A stretch of DNA of 5,726 nt from DATARH01 sp035534535 (GCA_035534535.1 DATLRS010000238.1:1-5726); one strand, 5' to 3'; positions 1 to 5,580 are shown, counted from the first letter of the stretch. Numbers and translations: made by a program. The notes: generated by a model from the letters alone, not told the origin.

Positions 1-927
1 GATGCGGCGGTGCGGGTGTCGCGGCCGCTCGATCTGGTCGCGCTGCCGCTCATCGTCATGCAGCACGAGCACCTGATCGAGCGGGTCGCCGAAGCGATGG
101 GCCTCGGCCGCGTGAGCGTGATCTGGACCGCTCCCGACAAGGCGGGCCCGCTCGCAGCACTGGCCGACAACGATCTTGTCGCGGCCGATCTCGCGCCCTT
201 TCTGCTGGCCGCCGACGCCACCTTCGGCAAGCCGCAGGCGGTACGCGCGCTGGGCGCCATCGCGCAGCGCCCCTATGTGCTGGTGACCCGCAACCCGGCG
301 GTCAAAACGATCCGCGATTTCGGCCCCGCCGACCATATCGCGGTGCCGGCGCTGAAGATTTCCGGGCCGGCGGTGATGCTGGAAATGGCGGCGGCGCAGG
401 AATGGGGGCCGGAGCATTACGCCAGGCTCGATGCGCTGACGCTGGCGCGGCCCGACGCGGCGGCGGCGGACGCGCTGATCGCCGGCAAGGGCGATATCGA
501 CGCGCATTTCTCGCGCACGCCCTACAGCGATGCCGAACTCGGCGACCCGGCGATCCACCGGGTGATGGATTCGTTCGACATCGCCGGCCCGCACAGCGCG
601 GCGCTGCTGGCCGCCACGACGCGTTTCGCCGCCGCCAACCCGGAGCTGTGCAAGGCGATCCTCTCGGCCCTGCAGGCGGCCGACGACTTCATCAGCAAGA
701 CCCCGGGCGCGGCGGCGGAAATCTTTGCCGCGACGGGCAAGGATCAGGCCATCCCGCTGGAGGCCCTCAGCGACATCATCGGCGACCCCGATCTCGCCTA
801 TCGGGCGCCCCCGGCCGGCCTCTTGCGCACTGCCCTCTTCATGCACCGGGTCGGCCGGCTGAAGCACCGTCCGCAGGCCTGGCAGGATTTGTTCCTGCCG
901 GCCGCCCGCGACCTGAAGGGGAGCTGA
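1..927 (+). CDS. ABC transporter substrate-binding protein, NitT/TauT type (5' partial)
   Basis: This is the periplasmic solute-binding component of an ABC importer of the nitrate/sulfonate/taurine (NMT1-like) class; the substrate cannot be read from sequence. The frame is open to the left edge, so the true start and signal peptide lie outside. A GTG at position 10 is possible but unlikely, because the protein begins directly inside the mature fold. Family-typical segments, numbered from that GTG, are LPLIVMQHEHLIE (about residues 12-24), TRNPAVKTIRDF (about 93-104), a KISGPAVMLEMAAA helix (about 116-129) and GKGDIDAHFSRTPY (about 159-172). The C-terminal helices resemble the lobe closure seen in relatives annotated for aliphatic sulfonates or aromatic carboxylates. 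About 308 residues are visible; full-length relatives are usually 320-340, so about 20-35 residues (mostly signal peptide) are missing. Family assignment is from remembered similarity, not a search. The cognate permease and ATPase are not in the window and may lie upstream. Confidence 0.8.
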   Translation, partial: DAAVRVSRPLDLVALPLIVMQHEHLIERVAEAMGLGRVSVIWTAPDKAGPLAALADNDLVAADLAPFLLAADATFGKPQAVRALGAIAQRPYVLVTRNPAVKTIRDFGPADHIAVPALKISGPAVMLEMAAAQEWGPEHYARLDALTLARPDAAAADALIAGKGDIDAHFSRTPYSDAELGDPAIHRVMDSFDIAGPHSAALLAATTRFAAANPELCKAILSALQAADDFISKTPGAAAEIFAATGKDQAIPLEALSDIIGDPDLAYRAPPAGLLRTALFMHRVGRLKHRPQAWQDLFLPAARDLKGS

Positions 928-962
928 CGACGCGAATCGGTAATCCGTTCGACGTCAATTTT
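926..962 (+). terminator. Candidate hairpin terminator between convergent genes
   Basis: Overlapping the stop of the binding-protein gene is an imperfect hairpin. GACG (926-929) pairs with CGTC (953-956), CGAA (933-936) with TTCG (948-951), and CGG (938-940) with CCG (945-947) around a TAAT loop, with small internal loops. It is followed by AATTTT then AAAAA, the only A/T-rich run nearby. The position between two convergent stops fits a terminator for the + strand gene. The T-run is short and the stem is interrupted, so strength is uncertain. On the minus strand there is no T-run after the hairpin. Confidence 0.35.
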
Positions 963-1701
963 AAAAATGGATGCGCAGCCCGGCCGTAAAGAATTGTGCG
1001 CCGGCATGCACCCCGTTGATCGCCCCAAAGATGCCGGACCGGTGATGGAATCTGACCACCAGTTCATAATCCTGATATTGAGGCAGCGCGAAGGTGATCT
1101 CAGGCGAGAAAAAATTCAACAAATCGGAGCCGCGAAACACCAGCTTATTTCCGACGATCCGATAATTATCCATCAGACGCTCGCGGGTGTCGACCTGCGT
1201 GGTGAGGCTGATCCCTTCCGAGATGGCGATCGACGTTTTGATGTAATTGTTCCACGGGAATTCGGTCCAGCGGAAGTCCACGGCTCCCCAGAATTCGGTG
1301 GCATGCATGTCGCCGAAGCGCTGCCCGACCCCGAACTCGGGCTCAAGGCTCAAGGCATGCCAGAACGTCACCAGGCGGCGCGAAAACGTGGCGGCGCCGA
1401 TCGCGGAATGGCCCCAATGCCACGACCAGGGCAGCGCCGGCGGCGCCTTGAGGAAGAATATCCGCAACATCGACGTCGTGACTTCCCCGCCGCCGTACAG
1501 CGAAAACGCGCAATCGCCATTGCACGGCCGAAAGAAATTGTCGCCGTTCCAGTCGATCCAGCCCGTCCCCGCGGCCGGGGCGTTGGCCGGGCCAGCCTGG
1601 CAAGCCAATCCTGCGAACGCGACGAAGAGCGCTGCCGCGAGCGCGCCAACGACCCGGCTGGCGCGCCGGCACAACGCACCGCGGCGGCTTCGCATCGACA
1701 C
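961..1701 (-). CDS. Outer-membrane beta-barrel protein, PagL (lipid A deacylase)-like
   Basis: The protein is 246 residues. A basic N-terminus (MSMRSRR...) and a hydrophobic stretch at about residues 17-33 form a signal peptide; the cleavage site is unclear. The rest alternates polar and aromatic residues as in small outer-membrane barrels and ends in Phe246, the usual outer-membrane signal. The segment FSPEITFALPQ (198-208), the H219-H220-R221-S222 motif and the closing strand to GLRIHF resemble the acyloxyacyl hydrolase/PagL group, whose His and Ser occur as H-x-S. The PagL catalytic Glu is expected about 12 residues after Ser222, but no acidic residue follows Glu213, so enzymatic activity is doubtful. 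Two cysteines, C60 and C64 (RPCNGDC), could form a disulfide. The start is GTG with GGAGGG six bases upstream; an ATG two codons later (1695) is 12 bases from that site. It is transcribed divergently from the reductase gene. It could be a purely structural barrel; the family call is from memory of homologues. Confidence 0.65.
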   Translation of the reverse strand: MSMRSRRGALCRRASRVVGALAAALFVAFAGLACQAGPANAPAAGTGWIDWNGDNFFRPCNGDCAFSLYGGGEVTTSMLRIFFLKAPPALPWSWHWGHSAIGAATFSRRLVTFWHALSLEPEFGVGQRFGDMHATEFWGAVDFRWTEFPWNNYIKTSIAISEGISLTTQVDTRERLMDNYRIVGNKLVFRGSDLLNFFSPEITFALPQYQDYELVVRFHHRSGIFGAINGVHAGAQFFTAGLRIHF

Positions 1702-1796
1702 CGGGGACCCTCCACCGGATCATCGGCACCCTGCAATGCGCGCCGAAGTGCAAACCTTACGGCGCAACCATCGCACCGAACAATACGTTTCGATTC

Positions 1797-1812
1797 CCCG
1801 GCCAGCGCCGGG
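1797..1812. repeat. GC-rich inverted repeat in the divergent promoter region
   Basis: CCCGGC (1797-1802) and GCCGGG (1807-1812) form a perfect 6-bp stem with a CAGC loop. Flanking TT and AA (1794-1795, 1813-1814) extend it after a one-base bulge. It lies just upstream of the reductase promoter candidate. It shares its stem sequence with the palindrome at 3064-3080, so both may belong to a dispersed intergenic palindrome family. Confidence 0.35.
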
Positions 1813-1820
1813 AATGCCAG

Positions 1821-1849
1821 TTGCATTCGGGCGCGTTCGCTCCGATAAA
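1821..1849 (+). promoter_or_regulatory. Candidate sigma70-type promoter of the reductase gene
   Basis: TTGCAT (1821-1826) and GATAAA (1844-1849) are separated by exactly 17 bases and lie 29 bases before the ATG at 1878, giving an expected leader of about 20 nt. Each box matches only part of the consensus, and alphaproteobacterial promoters are degenerate, so this is a spacing- and position-based call. The rest of the 1702-1877 gap must also hold the promoter of the minus-strand barrel gene. TTGTTC then TAAGGT on that strand is a weak candidate. Confidence 0.4.
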
Positions 1850-1877
1850 CTGCACGACGATTTTGCGAGTGACGCCC

Positions 1878-2825
1878 ATGCAGCTGCGCGTCCGCGCGAT
1901 CACCTACCTGGCCGAGGACGTCAACGGCTACGAACTGGTCGATCCCAAGGGGCGCGACCTGCCGCGCTTTGCGGCCGGGGCGCATATCGGGGTGCGGCTG
2001 GGCAATGCGGTGTGGCGCGACTATTCGTTGTGGAACGACCCGGCCGAGCGGCGGCGCTATTGCATCGCCGTGCTGCGCGAGAAGCTCGGCGAGGGCTCGC
2101 GCCTGCTGCACGACGCGGTGCGGGTCGGCGACCTCGTCGAGGTGTCGCTGCCGCGCAATCATTTCCCGCTCGCCGAGGCGGCCGAGCGCTATCTGCTGTT
2201 GGCCGGCGGCATCGGCATCACGCCGATCATGGCGATGATCGCCGAATTGCGGCGCCGGCAAGCCGAGTTCCGCCTGCATTACTGTACCCGGACGCCCGAG
2301 AAGACTGCGTTTCGCGACGAATTGGAGCTGCTCGCCGCGCTCGGCCGGGTGGTGTTCCACCATGATTGCGGCGACCCGGCGCAGGGGCTCGACATCGCCG
2401 CGCTGCTCAAGGAGCCGCAGCCCGGCACGCATCTTTATTTTTGCGGCCCGGCCGGCATGATGGCCGCGGCCACTGCCGCCGCGGCGCACTGGCCGGCAGG
2501 CAGCGTGCATTGCGAATACTTTTCCGGTCCCGGCGCCGCGCCGCCCGCCCGCTTCGCCGACGACCGGCCGTTTCGCGTTCGCCTCGCCGAGAGCGGCGCC
2601 GAATTCGACGTTCCGCCCGGCGCGACGATCATCGACGTGCTGCGCCAGCACGGCATCGCAACCCGCACCTCGTGCGAGCTGGGCTATTGCGGCGCCTGCC
2701 TGACGCGCTACCTCGAGGGCGAGCCCGACCACCGCGACCCGATCCTCGCCGAGCGCGCCCGCCAGACCCACCTGTTGATCTGCTGCTCGCGGGCGAAGAC
2801 CCCGCTGCTGGTGCTGGATCTCTGA
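1878..2825 (+). CDS. PDR-type oxidoreductase: FMN / NAD(H) / [2Fe-2S] ferredoxin reductase of an oxygenase system (VanB-like)
   Basis: This 315-residue protein is the electron-transfer component that moves electrons from NAD(P)H through flavin and a [2Fe-2S] centre to a terminal oxygenase, usually a Rieske-type aromatic demethylase or dioxygenase. The layout is class IA. The flavin domain carries R47-D-Y49-S50 (the RxYS flavin motif) followed by LWNDP. The nucleotide domain has LLAGGIGITPI (107-117) and YFCGPAGMM (187-195). The C-terminal plant-type ferredoxin domain has C266, C271, C274 and C302; spacing C-x4-C-x2-C-x27-C matches phthalate dioxygenase reductase. EGEPDHRD (280-287) and the LVLDL terminus are also typical of VanB/PDR proteins. 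The ATG at 1878 gives the usual N-terminus; upstream in-frame starts add 19 residues with no family counterpart. No strong Shine-Dalgarno is seen. All cofactor residues are intact, so it should be functional. No oxygenase partner is in the window, so the substrate cannot be named. Confidence 0.9.
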   Translation: MQLRVRAITYLAEDVNGYELVDPKGRDLPRFAAGAHIGVRLGNAVWRDYSLWNDPAERRRYCIAVLREKLGEGSRLLHDAVRVGDLVEVSLPRNHFPLAEAAERYLLLAGGIGITPIMAMIAELRRRQAEFRLHYCTRTPEKTAFRDELELLAALGRVVFHHDCGDPAQGLDIAALLKEPQPGTHLYFCGPAGMMAAATAAAAHWPAGSVHCEYFSGPGAAPPARFADDRPFRVRLAESGAEFDVPPGATIIDVLRQHGIATRTSCELGYCGACLTRYLEGEPDHRDPILAERARQTHLLICCSRAKTPLLVLDL

Positions 2826-2853
2826 GGGAGGCCGCCGCTGCTGCTCGCCCGGC

Positions 2854-3085
2854 AAGATCGAACGCGTCAACGGCGAGATCAAGCGCCGCACCGAGGTTGT
2901 CGCCATTTCCCGACGACGCGGCCGCGATCCGGCTCGTCGGCGCTATCCTCGCGGAACAACATGATGAAGGGGCGGTCCGGCGGGCCCGCTGCATGACCCT
3001 GGAAACCATGACCCCGTCGGGCGACGATCCCGTCGTCACTGCCTCGGTTCAGGCAGCGGCGTGGCCGGGACAAGCCCGGCGATGA
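2854..3085 (+). pseudogene. IS256-family transposase C-terminal remnant, frameshifted
   Basis: Two adjacent frames together spell the well-known C-terminus of IS256/Mutator-type transposases. In the first frame, 2857-2907 reads IERVNGEIKRRTEVVAI. In the next frame, from 2906, it continues as FPDDAAAIRLVGAILAEQ and then HDEGAVRRARCMTLET, ending near DDPVV (about 3036), with the stop at 3083-3085. The break falls at ATTTCCCG, where one T appears to be missing from an expected ATT-TTC-CC. Only about 60-75 residues of a roughly 400-residue transposase remain. The DDE catalytic residues lie upstream in intact relatives and are absent, so this cannot be active. The 5' boundary is near 2854, some 30 bases after the reductase stop. 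No terminal inverted repeat was recognised. It is an old insertion scar between the reductase and the crotonase genes. Confidence 0.8.
3064..3080. repeat. Palindromic GCCGGG-N5-CCCGGC intergenic repeat
   Basis: GCCGGG (3064-3069) and CCCGGC (3075-3080) make a perfect 6-bp stem around ACAAG. CAGGC (3050-3054) can pair with GCCTG (3088-3092) as an outer stem. Motifs of the form GCCGGG-ACAAG-CCCGGC followed by GATGACGG resemble dispersed intergenic palindromes common in alphaproteobacterial genomes (from general knowledge). It overlaps the end of the transposase remnant's frame, so that frame's last codons are probably not original transposase. With no T-run after it, it is more likely a repeat element than an intrinsic terminator. 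Confidence 0.5.
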
Positions 3086-3103
3086 CGGCCTGAGGCGATA
3101 AAT

Positions 3104-3110
3104 GGGAGGT
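3104..3110 (+). promoter_or_regulatory. Strong ribosome binding site of the crotonase gene
   Basis: GGGAGGT at 3104-3110 lies four bases before the ATG at 3115. It is the clearest Shine-Dalgarno in the window and fixes the start of the crotonase gene. Confidence 0.75.
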
Positions 3111-3114
3111 AGCG

Positions 3115-3903
3115 ATGCCCTTATTGTATGAGAAACACGGTGCGATCGCCGTCCTGACATTGTCGCGGCCGCAGGCGCGCAACGCCTGGGGCGAGGATTA
3201 TAATGGGGCGCTGAAGGAATTGCTGCCGCAACTTGAGGACGACCCGGAGATCCGCGTCGTCGTGTTGACCGGCGACGAGGCGGGCGGCGCATTCAGCGCC
3301 GGCGCCAACATCAAGGACCCGAAAACCCACACCAGCGGCTCGATGGCCGAGGCGATCGAGGCGCTGCCGAAGCGGCGGCGCCATCAGGCGATGAACCTGT
3401 TGTCCGACTTCGCCAAGCCGCTGATCGCTGCGGTCAACGGCTATGCGGTCGGCATCGGCTGCATCGTCACCTATTGCTGCGACCTGATCGTCGCGTCCGA
3501 GCGCGCCGAATGGCGGCTGCCGCAGGTGGCGCTCGGCATCCTGCCGGCGCAGGGCGGCACGGTGCGCCTGGCGCGCTGGGTTGGCCGCGGCCAGGCGATG
3601 AAGGTCGCGATGGGCTTTCCGCTCAAAGCCGAGGAAGCCTACCGGATCGGCCTCGCGCAATGGCTGGTGCCGCACGACCAGTTGATGACCAAGGCGATGG
3701 AGGTCGCCGAGCACATCGCGGCATTGCCGCCGCTGGCGGCCCGGCTGGCCAAGGAGGCGGTCGCGTTCGGGCTCGACGGGTCGTTGCGCGAGGCGGCCAA
3801 CGCCGATCTCTACCGCTTCATGGCGCTCGAGCTGACCGAGGACAAACAGGAGGCGCACCAAGCCTGGCGCGAACGCCGCCGGCCGGTGCTGAAGGGGCGC
3901 TAG
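3115..3903 (+). CDS. Enoyl-CoA hydratase/isomerase (crotonase) family protein with atypical active site
   Basis: This 262-residue cytoplasmic protein has normal crotonase length and fold signatures. It is expected to act on an acyl-CoA thioester, using an oxyanion hole. Visible blocks are LTLSRPQARNAW (15-26), FSAGANIKD (60-68, first oxyanion-hole strand), KPLIAAVNGYAVGIGC (101-116, second oxyanion-hole loop), CCDLIVAS (121-128), LPQVALGILPAQGG (135-148) and the C-terminal helix ending in RRRPVLKGR. Aligned by eye to rat mitochondrial hydratase, Glu144 corresponds to Ile117 and Glu164 to Gln137. Both water-activating glutamates are therefore absent, and simple hydratase activity is unlikely. 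It could catalyse another crotonase reaction (isomerisation, hydrolysis, decarboxylation, ring chemistry) or be specialised or inactive. The start is set by GGGAGGT upstream. It appears monocistronic, following the transposase scar and converging on the cupin gene. The family call is firm; the substrate is unknown. Confidence 0.88.
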   Translation: MPLLYEKHGAIAVLTLSRPQARNAWGEDYNGALKELLPQLEDDPEIRVVVLTGDEAGGAFSAGANIKDPKTHTSGSMAEAIEALPKRRRHQAMNLLSDFAKPLIAAVNGYAVGIGCIVTYCCDLIVASERAEWRLPQVALGILPAQGGTVRLARWVGRGQAMKVAMGFPLKAEEAYRIGLAQWLVPHDQLMTKAMEVAEHIAALPPLAARLAKEAVAFGLDGSLREAANADLYRFMALELTEDKQEAHQAWRERRRPVLKGR

Positions 3904-3912
3904 GCGCTTCCT

Positions 3913-4392
3913 TTATCCGTGGCGGTGCACGGCGTCGATCCAGCGCACCGCTTCCGGCTTCTCGACCGGCTCGATGTCGAGATTGACGACGACCGCCTCG
4001 TTGTCGCTGCGCACCAGCACGCATTCGAGCGTCTCATCGGTCGAGCCGTTGATCTCCTGATGCGGCACATAGGGCGGGACGAAGATGAAGTCGCCGGGTC
4101 CCGCCTCGGCGACAAATTCGAGATGGTCGCCCCAGCGCATCCGCGCCCGGCCCTTCAGCACATAGATGACGCTTTCGAGGGCGCCATGGTGATGCGCGCC
4201 GGTCTTGGCGTTGGGGTGGATATGGACCGTGCCGGCCCAGATCTTCTGCGCCCCGACGCGGGCCAAATTGATCGCCGCGGCGCGGTTCATGCCCGGCGTC
4301 TGCGGCGTGTTGGTGTCGAGCTGATTGCCCGGGATCACCTTGACGCCGTGCTCCTTCCAGTCGATCGCCGTGCCGTCGTGCCGCTCGCTCAT
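3913..4392 (-). CDS. Small single-domain cupin (RmlC-like) protein
   Basis: A 159-residue cytoplasmic beta-barrel protein of the cupin superfamily. Motif 1 is present as AHHHGALESVIYVLKG, giving H67, H68, H69 and E73 as likely metal ligands (H67-x-H69-x3-E73). Motif 2 is GDFIFVPPYVPHQEIN, fitting G-x5-P-x4-H-x3-N with H111 as the fourth ligand. A mononuclear metal site is therefore complete. Such small cupins include dioxygenases, isomerases, small-molecule sensors and proteins of unknown role; the sequence does not decide. The ATG at 4392 is chosen because it gives MSERHDGTAIDW as N-terminus. In-frame GTG codons at 4416 and 4413 would add eight or seven residues with no better ribosome site. 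Its stop lies nine bases from the crotonase stop (convergent), and its upstream region is the AT-rich island with inverted repeats. No C-terminal extension or second domain is present. Confidence 0.85.
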   Translation of the reverse strand: MSERHDGTAIDWKEHGVKVIPGNQLDTNTPQTPGMNRAAAINLARVGAQKIWAGTVHIHPNAKTGAHHHGALESVIYVLKGRARMRWGDHLEFVAEAGPGDFIFVPPYVPHQEINGSTDETLECVLVRSDNEAVVVNLDIEPVEKPEAVRWIDAVHRHG

Positions 4393-4443
4393 CCCGCCTG
4401 CCCCGAAAGCCACCACGCTCTCGGGGCAATATGGGTGCGCGCG

Positions 4444-4466
4444 CTCATTATCAACAGTTTAATGAG
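4444..4466. promoter_or_regulatory. Candidate operator: 7-bp inverted repeat upstream of the cupin
   Basis: CTCATTA (4444-4450) and TAATGAG (4460-4466) are perfect inverted arms with a 9-base spacer that itself contains AAC-A-GTT (4453-4459). The whole is a 23-bp nearly symmetric site of the size bound by dimeric repressors such as MarR or TetR types. It overlaps the -10 box and probable transcription start of the cupin promoter candidate, a classic repressor position. No regulator gene is in the window. Confidence 0.45.
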
Positions 4467-4485
4467 ACAAAATTATTTCATTCAA
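4456..4485 (-). promoter_or_regulatory. Candidate promoter of the cupin gene
   Basis: On the minus strand TTGAAT (4485-4480) and TAAACT (4461-4456) are 18 bases apart, about 64 bases before the cupin ATG at 4392. Both boxes are partial consensus matches in a locally very AT-rich stretch, so chance matches are possible. The overlap with the inverted repeat at 4444-4466 supports a regulated promoter. Confidence 0.35.
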
Positions 4486-4487
4486 CG

Positions 4488-4497
4488 ATTATATAAT
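4488..4497. promoter_or_regulatory. AT palindrome containing TATAAT (possible -10 box)
   Basis: ATTATATAAT is a perfect 10-bp palindrome, flanked by AAC (4484-4486) and GTT (4498-4500) with one unpaired G. It contains a perfect TATAAT (4492-4497) for the + strand, toward msrQ, and the same hexamer on the minus strand. No acceptable -35 box lies at 16-18 bases on either side, so it could equally be a protein-binding palindrome. If used for msrQ the leader would be about 190 nt and would include the 15-bp tandem repeats. Confidence 0.35.
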
Positions 4498-4545
4498 GTT
4501 ATATTGTGGCGGGCGAGCGAAAATCTTGGCCGGCGGGCCGCTCTC

Positions 4546-4590
4546 GGCGACACTATGCGTGGCGACACTATGCGCGGCGACGCTTGGCGC
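4546..4590. repeat. Three tandem 15-bp repeats
   Basis: GGCGACACTATGCGT (4546-4560) and GGCGACACTATGCGC (4561-4575) differ only in the last base. A third, diverged unit GGCGACGCTTGGCGC (4576-4590) follows directly. They lie in the intergenic region between the cupin and msrQ. The unit length is a multiple of three and reads Gly-Asp-Thr-Met-Arg in one frame, but the surrounding open frame is the antisense continuation through the cupin gene and is not credible as a gene. Confidence 0.7.
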
Positions 4591-4690
4591 CGGCGGGTGC
4601 ACTGGGATGGGGGCTCGGATGATCCGCAAAATCGGGATTGCCGCCGGCACAGGCCCCGCCATAGATCATCTGTGAACCAGCGGATCCCCG

Positions 4691-5557
4691 ATGCGCGCAA
4701 TGACCTATCCGTGGAACGATTATAGCGGCCGCCTGTCGCTTCTGAAGCTGATCGTCTTCGTCGCGCTGTTCGGCCCGGCGTCGTGGACCGTGCTGTCGTT
4801 CTTTCTCGGCTGGCTGGAGCCCCGCCCGTTCAACGAGGCGATCCACCAGATCGGGCTGTGGACGATTCGCCTGATTTTTATCGCGCTGGCGATCACCCCG
4901 CTGCGCCGCATCCTGCAATGGTCGCGGCTTTTGGTGGTGCGGCGGATGATCGGGGTCGCCGCCTTCGCCTATGCGTTGTGTCATCTGAGCCTCTACACCG
5001 CCGACCAGATGTTCGACATCGCCAAGGTCGCGAGCGAGATCGTGCTGCGGATCTACCTGACGATCGGTTTTGTCGCGGTGCTCGGCCTCGCCGCGCTGGC
5101 GGCGACCTCGACCGACGCGATGATCCGCCGGCTCGGCGCCCGCCGATGGCAGAGGTTGCACCGCATCGTCTACGGCATCGCCCTGCTCGCGGTCATTCAT
5201 TTCTGTATGCAGTCGAAGCTCGACCTGTGGGAGCCGACGATCATGGCCGGACTCTACTTCTGGCTGATGGGATACCGGCTGCTGGCCCGCTGGCTGGCGG
5301 TGCGCGGCCGATTGCCGCTCGTCTGGGTGGCCGCGCTCGGGATCGCGGCGGCCATCGCAACCGGGCTCGGCGAGGCGAGTTATTTCGCGATCGCCTACCA
5401 TGCCGACCCGGGCCGCGTCATCGCCACCAACTGGTCGCTGATGCTCGGCGTGCGGCCGGCGGTGGTCGTGCTCGGGCTGGGGCTCGCGATCACCGCGGGC
5501 GGCGCCTTGCGCACGCTGCTGCCGCTGTTGGCCAAGCGCCGCGCGGGTTTCGCCTGA
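4691..5557 (+). CDS. msrQ: MsrQ (YedZ)-type haem-binding membrane subunit, C-terminally extended
   Basis: A 288-residue inner-membrane protein of the ferric-reductase-like transmembrane family. MsrQ normally passes electrons from the quinone pool or a flavin reductase through b haem to the periplasmic molybdopterin enzyme MsrP, which repairs methionine sulfoxide. Hydrophobic helices are at about residues 18-40, 54-70, 86-103, 118-138, 158-173, 183-201, 209-226 and 252-278. Conserved histidines H98 (YALCHLSLY), H157 (WQRLHRIVY) and H170 (LAVIHF) match the haem ligands H91, H151 and H164 of the E. coli protein. The NEAIHQIGLW segment (48-57) and TPLRR (69-73) are also typical. It is about 75 residues longer than E. 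coli MsrQ (211), adding two C-terminal helices, a form I recall from rhizobial relatives. Starts at 4691 and 4700 (ATG) are both possible, each with only a weak ribosome site. No msrP is adjacent on either side. A different partner reductase is possible. Confidence 0.82.
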   Translation: MRAMTYPWNDYSGRLSLLKLIVFVALFGPASWTVLSFFLGWLEPRPFNEAIHQIGLWTIRLIFIALAITPLRRILQWSRLLVVRRMIGVAAFAYALCHLSLYTADQMFDIAKVASEIVLRIYLTIGFVAVLGLAALAATSTDAMIRRLGARRWQRLHRIVYGIALLAVIHFCMQSKLDLWEPTIMAGLYFWLMGYRLLARWLAVRGRLPLVWVAALGIAAAIATGLGEASYFAIAYHADPGRVIATNWSLMLGVRPAVVVLGLGLAITAGGALRTLLPLLAKRRAGFA

Positions 5558-5580
5558 ACCGGCCGGTATCGGGCATCGCG

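Larger units (their letters stand above)
4393..4690. other. Divergent intergenic region, cupin / msrQ
   Basis: About 300 bases with no credible gene. The part from about 4443 to 4506 is strikingly AT-rich against the GC-rich background and holds the inverted repeats and promoter-like boxes listed separately. From 4507 the sequence returns to GC-rich, with the tandem 15-bp repeats at 4546-4590. Nothing recognisable was seen in 4591-4690, apart from a weak AGCGGA ribosome-site-like stretch shortly before the msrQ ATG. Confidence 0.6.

Noticed and set aside
967..1848. Plus-strand open frame of 293 codons opposite the barrel gene
   Set aside because: It is antisense to the barrel protein, which has a signal peptide, a good ribosome site and a terminal Phe. 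The plus-strand product has no recognisable feature.
1368..2906. Long minus-strand open frame (512 codons) opposite the reductase gene
   Set aside because: It is antisense to a clearly recognised reductase with intact motifs and also overlaps the start of the barrel gene. Its Arg/Ala/Gly-rich composition is typical of GC-rich shadow frames.
2366..3085. Single 239-codon plus-strand gene in the frame that includes the transposase tail
   Set aside because: The first two thirds are an out-of-frame shadow of the reductase; only the last part is real transposase similarity, and its upstream piece is in another frame.
3904..3912. Bidirectional terminator between the crotonase and cupin genes
   Set aside because: Only nine bases separate the stops and no hairpin with a T-run was found across the junction.
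3919..4725. Plus-strand open frame of 268 codons through the cupin and into the intergenic repeats
   Set aside because: It runs antisense to the cupin with complete metal motifs and then through AT-rich regulatory sequence; the Gly-Asp-Thr-Met-Arg repeats come from the tandem DNA repeat.
5558..5567. Perfect palindrome ACCGGCCGGT after msrQ as a terminator
   Set aside because: It has no loop and no T-run, and such short GC palindromes are expected by chance in this base composition.
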